DNA of 41,583 nucleotides, from positions 1 through 41,583 of the forward strand of contig NZ_FOZS01000010.1 in the NCBI RefSeq assembly GCF_900116205.1, in the 5' to 3' direction. Shown here in pieces: positions 1 to 8,257 of the stretch. The notes beneath the pieces were generated by a model. The model saw nothing but the letters and a program-made list of their open reading frames with translations, ran no database searches and had not been told where the DNA came from. Origin of the DNA: Halostagnicola kamekurae. GTDB taxonomy: Archaea > Halobacteriota > Halobacteria > Halobacteriales > Natrialbaceae. Made by a program: the position numbers and the translations under genes. The stretch's first letter is position 1. Each line of letters starts with the position of its first letter.

Positions 1-2
1 AG

Positions 3-155
3 CGAGATACTGCCATCGTGATGCGCTCTGATTTCTGGAACGTCGACCAACCCCTCTTCACGCGTTGCCGGGATTGCCGGGAGATTCTTTACAAACACCC
101 TGCATTCGATCTTCTATTCGAAGCTGACGACGGTAATCTCGGTTTTGATATCTAA
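3..155 (+). CDS. C-terminal part of an unrecognised protein, cut by the window edge
   Basis: An open frame enters from the left edge and runs to a TAA at 153-155, giving about 50 residues. The tail holds one CxxC (CRDC), then KHPAFDLLFE and an acidic end GNLGFDI, which reads like haloarchaeal coding sequence and not like a chance frame. An internal ATG at 21 could also start a 44-residue protein. I do not recognise the family. The stop lies 6 bp before the terminal repeat of MITE copy 1, so the MITE sits immediately downstream. Confidence 0.45.
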   Translation, partial: RDTAIVMRSDFWNVDQPLFTRCRDCREILYKHPAFDLLFEADDGNLGFDI

Positions 156-161
156 AGATTT

Positions 162-340
162 GGCTCTGGTGAATCGCCATAGGGCGTTGGGTTGGACCTA
201 CATAGTGGCACTGTGAATGAGTCCAATCGTTTCGCCAGCAGAGATTCGGGGGAAACTGAAGCCAGAATTGTCCAAGAGTAGTGCATCGAGCACCTGATAT
301 AGAGTTGAAAGTCGCCGGAGTCTAGCGATTCACCAGAGCC
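162..340 (-). mobile_element. MITE copy 1 (179 bp), inverted relative to copies 2 and 3
   Basis: A 179-bp element bounded by the inverted repeat ggctctggtgaatcgc / gcgattcaccagagcc. Its reverse complement reads identical, base for base, to copy 3 at 41264-41442. It has no coding capacity, so it would need a transposase in trans. The flanks (aaagattt on the left, aatatctc on the right) do not form a target duplication, unlike copy 3. Since the body is not decayed, this suggests that one flank was swapped by recombination. Its right end supplies the last codons and stop of the degraded gene beside it. Confidence 0.9.
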
Positions 341-969
341 AATATCTCATAAAACAGCTCGCCATGTTCAATCATCCACTGGTGGTACTCATCCCAGGAT
401 GTTTTCTCAGAGAGGACACAGGACGACGTAACGTGATTTTCGCTCGGTTGCTATTTCGTTGAGCTTCCTCAGGTGACCTCCAGATCAACGACTTACTCAT
501 CTCCTCTTCAATCTCTGCTTGTTGGCTCTTTAGTTGCTGGTAGGCCTCTTGATCGTCTTTGATGATCATCTGGCAATACAGATTACTTTCGACAGTATTG
601 ACGGTGAACTGGAGCTTGAAACCGGAACGTCCGATTGGGTTATTGTACCAGTGCTGGGGTTGGGTTTGCGTGCTCGGAGTGGGGTCTCTCGTTCGGTGAT
701 CAGGTCTCGGAACTGTGTCCAATACTCCTCTTGGAGCTTCTTTGTCTCGGAAACCTCTCCTTCAGATCTTTGGTCTTCTCTTTCCCCTCTGATGGATCTT
801 CGACTGGGTTGAGTCGGACTGCAGGCGGTGATTCTGCGATCCGCCACACTTCTAATCTGATCGAAAACAGATCGATTCCCTCACGGCTGTTCTTGTTGAG
901 CCAATGGAACGCGTCCTTGTGTTCGTCGTTAAACTGCGGAGACAACCAGACAATGATCCCCAACCTCAC
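322..969 (-). pseudogene. frameshifted, 5'-truncated DUF4268-type gene
   Basis: Three overlapping minus-strand frames (969-700, 847-566, 722-372) join into one protein resembling the C-terminal DUF4268 domain of restriction- or nuclease-related proteins. It runs IIVWLSPQFNDEHKDAFHWLN, then LRARKP, then QHWYNNPIGRSGF, then YQQLKSQQAEIEEEM. At least two frameshifts break it and the N-terminal half is absent. A further frame near 375-322 continues with DEYHQWMIEHGELFYE and then reads into the terminal repeat of MITE copy 1, which supplies the TAG at 322-324. The element therefore landed in the 3' end of this gene. Family assignment is from recognition only. Confidence 0.7.
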
Positions 970-992
970 TATTCATAGCACTCATATTTCAG

Positions 993-2036
993 CTACAGAG
1001 GCATCTCAAGTGCGATTTCTTCCTCCCTCTTGAGCGCCTCAAGATATGCTTCGGCGTCAAGCGCTGCCATGCTGCCAGTACCAGCGGCGGTGATCGCCTG
1101 TTGATAGTGCGGATCAGCGACGTCGCCGGCGGCGAAGACGCCCTCGACCGTGGTCTTGGTCGTCGTGCGGCCGTCGTTGTCGGTTCGAGTGTGGAGGTAG
1201 CCGCTCTTGTCACGGTCGACGGCGGTCCCCTCGAGGAACTCGGTATTCGGCGTGTGCCCAATTGCGTAGAACACACCGCCGACGTCGATCGTCTCGAGCA
1301 TCACGTCGGGGTCGTTTGCAGTTTTTTCGAGGGGATAGCCTTCGGGATGAGAGACAAGCGTCGCGCCGGTGATTCCCTCTTCTTGTGAGCCCTGGAGCGC
1401 TTCAAGTTCCGTATTCCAGCGGAACTCGATGGCCTCATTATCACGGGCGCGGTCAGCCATGATCTCGGATGCGCGCAGTTCCTCGCGACGGTGAACGATC
1501 GTCACGCTGTCGGCGAACTTTGCGAGGAAGAGCGCCTCTTCCATCGCCGAATCGCCGCCGCCAATCACGAGGACGTCGTCACCGCGGTGGAACGCGCCGT
1601 CGCAGGTTGCACACGTGGAGAGCCCGTAACCCATCAGTTCGTCTTCGTTCTCGGCGCCGACCCAGCGAGCGCTCGCGCCGCTCGCGACGATCAGCGCACG
1701 CGTTTGCAACGTGTCGCCGTTCGAGAGTTCGAGTTCGAACGGCCGCTCCTCGAGCGTCACGTTTTCGACAGTGCCGTGAGTGAACTCAGCGCCGAAGCGC
1801 TCGGCCTGGTCCTTGCCGTTTTGGATCAGCTCCATCCCGCCGACGCCCTCAGGGAAGCCGAGGTAGTTCTCGATGTCGGTCGTCAGCGTCAGTTGGCCGC
1901 CCGGTTCGGGTCCCTCGAGCACCAGCGGCTCGAGGTCGGCCCGCGCGGCATAGACGGCCGCGGAGAGGCCAGCGACGCCGGAACCGACGAACACTACGTT
2001 GCGAACATCCGTGGTCGTGTCTGTTTCCTTGTTCAT
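993..2036 (-). CDS. trxB: thioredoxin reductase
   Basis: 347 residues, the usual length of the low-molecular-weight class. The FAD-binding GSGVAG lies at residues 18-23 and GPEPGGQL at 42-49. The redox-active disulfide CATC is at 142-145, a second dinucleotide fold GGGDSA at 159-164, HRR at 182-184, and the closing FAD motif FAAGDVADP near residue 300. It transfers electrons from a nicotinamide to thioredoxin in the cytoplasm. The ATG overlaps the stop of the upstream trxA by 4 bases (ATGA type), so the two are one transcript and translationally coupled. A conventional NADPH-binding site is suggested by the HRR motif. Function is secure; physiological electron donor is not. Confidence 0.95.
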   Translation of the reverse strand: MNKETDTTTDVRNVVFVGSGVAGLSAAVYAARADLEPLVLEGPEPGGQLTLTTDIENYLGFPEGVGGMELIQNGKDQAERFGAEFTHGTVENVTLEERPFELELSNGDTLQTRALIVASGASARWVGAENEDELMGYGLSTCATCDGAFHRGDDVLVIGGGDSAMEEALFLAKFADSVTIVHRREELRASEIMADRARDNEAIEFRWNTELEALQGSQEEGITGATLVSHPEGYPLEKTANDPDVMLETIDVGGVFYAIGHTPNTEFLEGTAVDRDKSGYLHTRTDNDGRTTTKTTVEGVFAAGDVADPHYQQAITAAGTGSMAALDAEAYLEALKREEEIALEMPL

Positions 2037-2389
2037 TCGGTGTATCTCTCGATCAGGCTACGGAGTCGGTCTTCCGGCAGCGCGCCGGACTGCTGTTCGA
2101 CCTGTTCGCCGTCCGCGAAGAAGGCCAGCGTCGGCACGCCGCGAACGCCGAACGAGCCCGCGAGTTGCTGGTGTTCGTCGACGTCGACCTTCGCGATCAC
2201 GGCCTCAGTCGTGTCCGCGAGCTGCTCAAGGACGGGATTGAGCATCTGACAGGGGCCACACCAGTCGGCGTAGAAGTCAACGAGGACGGCATCGTGCGCC
2301 GTCGTGACGTTCTCGAGGTGGCTTCTGCCGTCGATGTAGATCGGTTCGTCGAGCGATTCTCCGGAGGCGCCGCGTGCATCAGTTGCCAT
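2033..2389 (-). CDS. trxA: thioredoxin
   Basis: 118 residues starting at the ATG at 2389; the longer open frame upstream has no thioredoxin homology. The active site WCGPC is at residues 43-47 and the cis-proline loop GVPTL at 84-88. An N-terminal extension of about 25 residues precedes the fold. It reduces protein disulfides or persulfides and is recharged by the co-transcribed TrxB. A TATA-like ctttaaac lies about 27 bp upstream of the ATG, which fits a leaderless transcript. An ATTGTACAA box sits further upstream. Confidence 0.95.
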   Translation of the reverse strand: MATDARGASGESLDEPIYIDGRSHLENVTTAHDAVLVDFYADWCGPCQMLNPVLEQLADTTEAVIAKVDVDEHQQLAGSFGVRGVPTLAFFADGEQVEQQSGALPEDRLRSLIERYTE

Positions 2390-2411
2390 CACCACTACGT
2401 ATGGACTGATA

Positions 2412-2447
2412 GCGTTTAAAGGTTTTGTGAGATTTGTACAATATATA
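2412..2447 (-). promoter_or_regulatory. trxAB promoter with upstream ATTGTACAA box
   Basis: On the minus strand tatatattgtacaaat (about 2432-2447) is followed by the TATA-like ctttaaac (2414-2421), which is about 27 bp before the trxA ATG. The ATTGTACAA box recurs upstream of other sulfur genes in the window. Its location ahead of the TATA suits an activator site. Assignment is by pattern only. Confidence 0.5.
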
Positions 2448-2612
2448 GGCAGAAGGGCTTGGAGTACCCTCGTACAGCGCACATGGTGATGAACGGAGAA
2501 ATAAGCGGATAGCGTCGGATAGGTGGCCGCACAGGAGAATTCGGAGAGACATGGTGACGTTTTCGACGATCGAACCGTCTCTATCGGTTTTGCACATATA
2601 ACTAACAACCAG

Positions 2613-3176
2613 TTATTCGACGGAGTCGGTCGGTTCCTCTGAGGGACTCGCGTCAAAGCGCACGAAATACCCGGCTCGCGTTCCGACGCGCGCGTCGAAC
2701 GCCAGTCCCCGCCGTTCGACACGGCGTCGTAGCCCTTCGAATCCGACGAAGTGCGGGTCGGGGAGAGACTCGCCGACGACGAGTCGACCGTCCGGTTTCA
2801 GGACTCGCTCGAGTTCGTCGAGAGCTCGCTCCTGGTCAGGAATTTCCCCGAGGACTAAGACCAGATACGCGGCATCGAACGTGTCGTCCGGATACGGAAG
2901 CGATCGTGCGTCGCCGCGGATCGGTTCGATGTTCGGGTTCCCTCCTGTCGCATTCGCGCTCGGAGGTGCTCGACCATCTCCGATTGGACGTCCACGGCGT
3001 GCAGCGTCCCCGACGGTTCAATCGCTCGCACAACCGTCCCCGTGTAGTAGCCGGTTCCCGGGCCGACCTCGAGAAGACGTTCACCGGACCGGGGATGGAG
3101 CACGTCGCGCAGCCGGGAGCGAGTGATGACCGGGCGCGGGAAGTTGATCGCGTGGCGCTGGGCGTACGGGCACGGT
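2613..3176 (-). pseudogene. 5'-truncated, frameshifted class I methyltransferase
   Basis: The frame ending at the TAA at 2613-2615 contains PIRGDARSLPYPDDTFDAAY and then VLVLGEIPDQERALDELERV. The upstream part, in another frame, contains LLEVGPGTGYYTGTVVRAI (the SAM-binding glycine motif) and LHAVDVQSEMVEHLRARM. Together these make one SAM-dependent methyltransferase with a single frameshift near 2940. The start is missing: the sequence fuses at about 3172 to the truncated rhodanese-MBL gene upstream, in a different frame. One deletion appears to have removed the end of one gene and the beginning of the other. Confidence 0.75.
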
Positions 3177-3836
3177 GATGGGTTCGATCGCCTCGCCGTC
3201 GGCAAGAGGTTCGTAGTCGTACTCGACGCCCCGCTCGCTCGCGTGTTCTCCGAGATGGTAGGGGACGTCCAGCTCCGCCGCCAGTTTCGATCCACCCGAG
3301 ATGTGGTCGGCGTGGACGTGGGTGTCGAGGACGCGTTCGATCGTCAGCCCGGCCTCCTCGGCGACGATTTTGAACTGGTCCGTCTGTCGCGTCGGATCGA
3401 CGACTATGGCCGACTCGGCGTCTCTCGAGCCGACGACGTAGCCGAGACAGCCCTTCGCCCGTCGCTGGAGTTGCAGGACGTCGAGGTCGTCGTTTTCGGC
3501 CTCGACGGGAACGATCTCGTAGACTTTGCTCCAATCCTCCATGCCGCCCTTCACGACGGACACGTCGTCGTAGCCGTGTTGCTCGAGTTCGAAGCTGAAC
3601 GGCGTCGATGTAAGCCCCTTTCCACAGATCGCGACTACTGTCTCTCCGTCTTTGGCCTCCTCAACGCGCTCGAGTTCCTCGTCTCCGAACTCGTTGTCCG
3701 GACCGAACGGGATGTTCTCGGCGCCGTGAATACGCCAGCCCTCGTAACTATCTTCAGGGCGCGTATCGACGAGCGTGAACGACTCGTTTGAGTCAATCAT
3801 ATCCGCGAGCCGTTCAGGGGAAATTTGGTTCACCAT
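3171..3836 (-). pseudogene. rhodanese-MBL persulfide dioxygenase-like gene, 3'-truncated
   Basis: The N-terminal rhodanese domain carries the active-site loop CGKGLTS with Cys71. The MBL domain follows with its metal motif THVHADH at residues 172-178. Homology stops at about residue 222 (ADGEAIEPITV). The rest of the open frame, to 3081, is translated methyltransferase DNA in the wrong frame. The second-half MBL motifs (TPGHT, GDTLF, last His) present in the paralogues at 16689 and 27930 are missing, so the dioxygenase site cannot be complete. The rhodanese part could still fold. A good ribosome site (aaggaggt) precedes the ATG at 3836. Confidence 0.8.
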
Positions 3837-3906
3837 TGGAACCTCCTTACAATACTATCTGGTGCGAAGCCGCCGATAGTTCTCATCCCTGCATAGGCAT
3901 CCTCAG

Positions 3907-5700
3907 CTACCGGTACGGATTTCGTCCGCTCTCGGGAAAGCGAGTCCTGGTTGGGATTAACCGCGTCTCGCAGTACTCATCTCCGCCGGCGTAATCAACC
4001 CCCGGTTGGATGTACGGGTATGGTCCGTCAGCGGGCGTATTCTGGACCCATCCGCCGTTGTCGGGCGTCTGGACGAGCGTCGTCTCCTCATAATCGATCG
4101 GCGAGTAGTCATTGAGGTAGTCGACGACAACGTCAACCGGAACGACGCCGTCTTCAATGTCGATATCTTGGAACGGGAAGCCGCAGTTTCCGAGATCCCG
4201 TTCGGGATCACCGGGGCGGGTAAACGTCGCGATCGAGTATTGCGCTTCGGGATCGACTGGTTCCCCGTCGACGACGAAATCGACGAGTCTGCGTTCGCGT
4301 TTCGCGGTCGGATCGATGATCACCTCCACGTTCGAAGAGTAGTTCCGGACACGGCCGTCCTCTTGCTCGTAAACGTACGGTGTGAAGTTGTCAGTGAGGA
4401 ACGCCTCCATGTGGTTCAGCAGTTGCTGACCGTACGCCTCGCCGCGAGCCACTGGTGCGGTCATCGGAAACGCTTGATATAGGTGCTCAAGTGTTATCTC
4501 GCCGGCGGGAACTGCCGGACCGTAACGGAAGCCATGGGTGACCGCTAATTCGGTGCCGAAGTACGTTCGTAGTGCGTCGGCGAACAGCGCGTTCCAATCG
4601 CTCTCGAGGAACGATTGTCGATCGAGCGACGCCTCCGTCCTCCCGACGACTGTGTCCAGCGGCCGCTCGAGGGTTCCGTCCCCTCGATCGTAGGAGATTT
4701 CGTCGTCGAAGAACGGCGATCGGATATCCGCGACCGTACGTTCGGCTACCGGTTCCGGGTCGGATGTGTAGTCGTGGTCTTCGGCGAGACAATAGAGAAT
4801 GTGCCGAAATGCGACGCCATCGTCATCGATGTGGAGGTCCACGCGGCCGAGTCCGTCACCTGTTCCTGATTCGACGACGAGAGTCTCCGTCTTATCGATT
4901 AGGATCGGCTCGTGCGTGTACTCGTGGGTATGCGCACTGAACAGAACATCAATACTCTCGATGTCCTTTGCTGCTTGGACGGCCCACGGCAACCCGATCT
5001 CAGTGACCGCGAGGACGACATCAGCACCCTCGTTGCGCACGGATTCTGCAGCTTCCTCGAGCAATGCTGGGTGCTTTCCGAACCGGTACTTTCCCTCGTG
5101 GAACGCCGGCGCCATACGGTCGACGTAGACGTTCGTCATCCCGACGATTCCGACGTCGACGCCATTCGCACGTTCAATCGTGTAGGGTTCGAACAGCAAC
5201 CCGTCCGCATCTGGCCCGTAGAGGTTGTTCGCCAACACCTGCGCCTCGAGTTCGTCCATCAGATTCCGTAGGTTCCCGTCCTCGGCGGCCTCGTTCCCGA
5301 AGTCCCAGTTCCCCGGAACGTACACGTCCGGATCGATGTGCTCGGTTATCGGTTCTAGCATCGCCCTGCCCTTCGTGTACGTCGTCACCGCGGTGCCATG
5401 GAACGTGTCGCCGCTCATCAGCGTAAGCGTCTCATTGGTAGCCGAGCGGATCTCCTCGAGTTTGCCAGCCAACAGCGGGATCCCACCGCCGCGCCGGAGG
5501 ATCCGGTTGTCGCCAGCGAAGTCGAAATCGGGGTGCGATTCGGGATTATCGTAGTAGACGTGATATTCGGGAACGAGCTGGCCGTGAAGGTCGCTGACGT
5601 GGAGACAGACTACGTCCGGTACTTGTCCCTGATCGCGGTCAGCCTCGTCCGATCCGTCGAGCCGCTTCCACTCCTCCAAGTATTCCGTGTCGAGATCCAT
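3907..5700 (-). CDS. SoxB/UshA-type metallophosphoesterase
   Basis: 597 residues from the ATG at 5700; a GTG at 5715 would add five residues. A calcineurin-like metallophosphoesterase domain shows SDLHG (36-40), SGDTFHGT (96-103), PGNWDFG (129-135) and SAHTHEYTHEP (255-265). A 5'-nucleotidase C-terminal domain follows at about 340-540. In ordinary 5'-nucleotidases the third motif is GNHE/D; here the His is replaced by Trp (GNWDFG), recalling the altered motif of SoxB thiosulfohydrolases. No signal peptide is visible, so it is probably cytoplasmic. It lies 42 bp downstream of a class V aminotransferase on the same strand, in a sulfur-gene setting. The substrate is unproven: a nucleotide or a sulfur compound are both possible. 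Confidence 0.75.
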   Translation of the reverse strand: MDLDTEYLEEWKRLDGSDEADRDQGQVPDVVCLHVSDLHGQLVPEYHVYYDNPESHPDFDFAGDNRILRRGGGIPLLAGKLEEIRSATNETLTLMSGDTFHGTAVTTYTKGRAMLEPITEHIDPDVYVPGNWDFGNEAAEDGNLRNLMDELEAQVLANNLYGPDADGLLFEPYTIERANGVDVGIVGMTNVYVDRMAPAFHEGKYRFGKHPALLEEAAESVRNEGADVVLAVTEIGLPWAVQAAKDIESIDVLFSAHTHEYTHEPILIDKTETLVVESGTGDGLGRVDLHIDDDGVAFRHILYCLAEDHDYTSDPEPVAERTVADIRSPFFDDEISYDRGDGTLERPLDTVVGRTEASLDRQSFLESDWNALFADALRTYFGTELAVTHGFRYGPAVPAGEITLEHLYQAFPMTAPVARGEAYGQQLLNHMEAFLTDNFTPYVYEQEDGRVRNYSSNVEVIIDPTAKRERRLVDFVVDGEPVDPEAQYSIATFTRPGDPERDLGNCGFPFQDIDIEDGVVPVDVVVDYLNDYSPIDYEETTLVQTPDNGGWVQNTPADGPYPYIQPGVDYAGGDEYCETRLIPTRTRFPESGRNPYR

Positions 5701-5742
5701 ACGATGCTCTTTCACGTCCTACGAGAGCATGTATTCAAGTCG

Positions 5743-6900
5743 TTACCCTGCATTGTGCTTCCGCAATTCCCACTCTTGCTCCAGTCCGTCGAGCAGTCGA
5801 TCGATGTCGTTTGCAGTATTGACTGCGTGGACGGACGCTCGAACGGCGGTCGGAGATGGCAGTGCTCGAACGACGATTCCGTCGGCGGCCAGCCGTTCGA
5901 CTGTCGTCGCCGGATCGTCGACATCGATGGTCACGAGCCCCGACTCCGGTACTGAGGGGCTGAGAAGACGGTCAGCGGGGACACCGTCTACTAGTCGGCC
6001 GGCGAGACGGCGGACGCGGTCTTCGATCCGGTCGATCCCGACTTCATCAATCACGTTGATTGCTTCCCGGAGTGCAACGTGGGGTGCCGGGTTCGCTGAC
6101 CCAACTTCGAACCGACGTGCGCCGGCTGCGTACTCGTAGGGATCGTCGGATGGCGTCTCGACGCTTCGATAACCGACCGTTCGCGGCTCGAAACCCTCAG
6201 CGACGTCACGGTCGACGTAGAGGAAGCCGCCGCCCCACAGTCCGAGAAGCCACTTATGGCCGGCAGCAGCGACCGCGTCGGCACCCCACTCCGCGACGTT
6301 CATTGGTAGTTGTCCGGGGACCTGTACGGCGTCGACGAGCGCAAGCGCACCAGCGTCGTGGGCGATATCAACCAATTTCCCTACCGGAAGCTGCGTCCCG
6401 TGGGTCCACGTGACCGCGCTGAAGCAGGCGACTCTGGCATCCGTAACGACCTCGGCGAAACGCTCGAGATCGACGCGGCCGTCCTCGGTCTTGACGACCC
6501 GAACCTCGACGCCTTCCCGCTTGAGGCGTTGCCATGGGAGAATTCCAGCGGGATGCTCAAGGTCCGTCCGCACGACGACGTCGCCGGGTTGCCAGTCGAT
6601 CGCGTTGGCGACGGCGTTGATCCCGGCCGTCGTACTCTCGGTGAGCGCGATCTCGTCCGGGTTGGCGCCGACAAACGACGCGACTCGCTCTCGAGTGCGG
6701 TCGAAGGCTCGAAACGCCGTCTCGTAGGGGTGGTCGCCAACCGGTGACTCATACTCGTGCTCGCGGACGAACTCGTCGGCGGCATCGACGACGTATTTCG
6801 GACTTGGACCGTGAGCGCCGAAATTGAGATAGGTTCCGTCCTGTAAGGCAGGGATATCCGCCCTGAACTCGGTCGGCGTCATCGTCGGACTCGGTTGCAT
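5743..6900 (-). CDS. class V aminotransferase, desulfurase-like but lacking the catalytic Cys
   Basis: 385 residues with the PLP fold of the cysteine desulfurase / isopenicillin N epimerase group. The Schiff-base lysine is K216 in AAGHKWLLG and the pyridine-binding Asp is D190 in LALVDAVQ. The phosphate-binding stretch TESTTAG is at 88-93. The only cysteine in the whole protein is C159, inside the fold, and the C-terminal region (RALPSPTAVRASVHAVNT) where SufS carries its active Cys has none. Classic cysteine desulfuration is therefore unlikely. It precedes the SoxB-like gene and may share its transcript. A second ATG six codons in (MTPTEF) is an alternative start. Confidence 0.85.
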   Translation of the reverse strand: MQPSPTMTPTEFRADIPALQDGTYLNFGAHGPSPKYVVDAADEFVREHEYESPVGDHPYETAFRAFDRTRERVASFVGANPDEIALTESTTAGINAVANAIDWQPGDVVVRTDLEHPAGILPWQRLKREGVEVRVVKTEDGRVDLERFAEVVTDARVACFSAVTWTHGTQLPVGKLVDIAHDAGALALVDAVQVPGQLPMNVAEWGADAVAAAGHKWLLGLWGGGFLYVDRDVAEGFEPRTVGYRSVETPSDDPYEYAAGARRFEVGSANPAPHVALREAINVIDEVGIDRIEDRVRRLAGRLVDGVPADRLLSPSVPESGLVTIDVDDPATTVERLAADGIVVRALPSPTAVRASVHAVNTANDIDRLLDGLEQEWELRKHNAG

Positions 6901-7155
6901 ACAGTATCTTACGAACGCAGTAGATAATAATCTTGGGTTTACTATGAAATACTAATGGCAGTCGCCGTGAACGAGCAATTCACCGACGAGCAACGGGGGT
7001 TGCAAGAAACCGGTCCCCAGTCCCATCTCGAACGCTTCGTTCATCCACAGAACCGTTCCTGGTGATTCGGCAACAACTATCGTGACCACTGAACGCTATT
7101 GCACACCTAATCGGAGGCGACAGTATTATATTATATTGGGGGTATAGTACAATAC
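6901..7155. other. divergent intergenic region between aminotransferase and dsrE-like gene
   Basis: This contains an AT-rich TATA-like stretch (gattattatc on the minus strand) about 30 bp before the aminotransferase ATG. It also holds the promoter of the dsrE-like gene on the other side. A 36-codon plus frame from the ATG at 6956 exists, but I cannot recognise it as a gene. Confidence 0.4.
7123..7155 (+). promoter_or_regulatory. promoter of the dsrE-like gene
   Basis: The TATA-like ttatattatattgg is about 27 bp before the ATG at 7156. The sequence tagtacaatac lies immediately ahead of the start. The transcript is probably leaderless. The acaat half of the box matches the ATTGTRYA-type signals at other sulfur promoters but is placed downstream of the TATA here. 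Confidence 0.45.
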
Positions 7156-7509
7156 ATGCCTGAACCAAGAGGCGATGACACTGGGGAACAATTGGGAATC
7201 GTACTCGAAACCAGCGATCCCGAACGCGCGTGGAACGCCTTTCGTCTCGGAATCACCGCACTAGAGAACGGAAACGACGTATCAGTGTTCCTACTCGGCG
7301 ACGGCGTCGAAGCTGAGGAGATCACGGACGATCAGTTCGATGTACGGAATCGAATGGAGGAGTTTGACGAGGCCGGCGGGGAGTTGCTGGCCTGTGGCAC
7401 CTGTCTGGACATCCGAAACAGCGATGGGAGCGAGGTCTGCCCGATCTCGACGATGAACGATCTCCTCGAGGTCGTGACGACCGCCGATCGAGTGCTGACG
7501 ATCGGATAG
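7156..7509 (+). CDS. DsrE/DsrF-like sulfur-carrier protein
   Basis: 117 residues, the size of single-domain DsrE-fold proteins. The N-terminal beta-alpha unit is LGIVLETSDPERAWNAFRLG. C80 and C83 (LLACGTCLDIR) sit at the position where DsrE-type proteins carry the reactive cysteine, and a third Cys (C95) follows in SEVCPIS. Such proteins accept and hand on sulfane sulfur as cysteine persulfide in the cytoplasm. The gene stands alone with its own promoter, followed by a CoA-disulfide reductase remnant on the opposite strand. A role in a sulfur relay with TusA and the rhodanese proteins is inferred from context. Confidence 0.88.
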   Translation: MPEPRGDDTGEQLGIVLETSDPERAWNAFRLGITALENGNDVSVFLLGDGVEAEEITDDQFDVRNRMEEFDEAGGELLACGTCLDIRNSDGSEVCPISTMNDLLEVVTTADRVLTIG

Positions 7510-7569
7510 TAATCGGTTCCGGATACCCTGCACAGCGGAGCGCTCGAGCGTCGGAGTGCTATCCGGATG

Positions 7570-8055
7570 GATCCATCCTGTCGACTGCAGACGCCCATAC
7601 TTCGGACAGACACGCGTACACCATCGCGTTCCCGATGAGTGCGTCGACGGTCGTGTACTCGTCGACCGCATGGACGGTATCCGTCGCGAGCGCGAACTCT
7701 ACCGTCAGAACGCCGGCGTTTCGAAGTGTCTTCGCGTCGCCGCCGCCGGTCGCGACGAGCAGGTCGTCTGTCTCGACCGTCACGAGTTTCGGTTCGCGAT
7801 CGATGTCGGCGACCTCTGCGCCAGTGTGCAGGTCGACGCCCCGCTTTTCGTGAACTCTTTGGGCGTCACGGCTACGAGGTCGTCCAATTCGTCGACCACG
7901 CCCTTGACGTAGTAGGGCATCCCACAGGGGGCGTACGGCATCCACTCGCCCTTCTCGAAGACAATCACGCCGAGGTCCGGTTCCTCGCGTTTCGCCTATC
8001 TCGCGGCGCTTATTCCCACGACGTTACCACCGATGACGACGAACGTATCGGTCAT
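7570..8055 (-). pseudogene. remnant of a pyridine-nucleotide disulfide (CoA-disulfide) reductase
   Basis: From the ATG at 8055 the minus strand reads TDTFVVIGGNVVGISAAR, the N-terminal FAD motif. It then shifts frame to IVFEKGEWMPYAPCGMPYYV with the characteristic Cys of CoA-disulfide reductase / NADH oxidase. It shifts again to KRGVDLHTGAEVADIDREP, and then LLVATGG. After that a large internal segment is missing and only VHAVDEYTTVDALIGNAMVY remains. It is clearly non-functional. In sulfur-metabolising prokaryotes such enzymes reduce CoA disulfide, CoA persulfide or polysulfide, so a thiol-redox gene has been lost from this island. Confidence 0.8.
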
Positions 8056-8160
8056 ACGTGTAGATTGGTGCGCTCCCATCTAAAGTATTTCTCATTATCC
8101 ACAACACTATACATTCAAAGACAGCTGTGAAGAACGTTCTGCCGACCGACAACTGACGCT

Positions 8161-8181
8161 ATTCGGCGTGTTTCGCCGAAT
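8161..8181. terminator. perfect 8-bp inverted repeat
   Basis: attcggcg and cgccgaat flank a 5-base loop. It lies about 75 bp downstream of the minus-strand MerT-like gene, where a hairpin could mark the transcript end. There is no T-run next to it, so its role is uncertain. Confidence 0.3.
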
Positions 8182-8257
8182 ACGGTGCAGTCGCCCTCGT
8201 GTCGTCGTTGATCGGTCACACGACGAAGGGAATGTTCTCCACGGCCGTCTAGAACAG

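Noticed and set aside
2390-2722. N-terminal extension of the trxA frame
   Set aside because: It covers the promoter and the end of the broken methyltransferase gene; the ATG at 2389 fits thioredoxin length.
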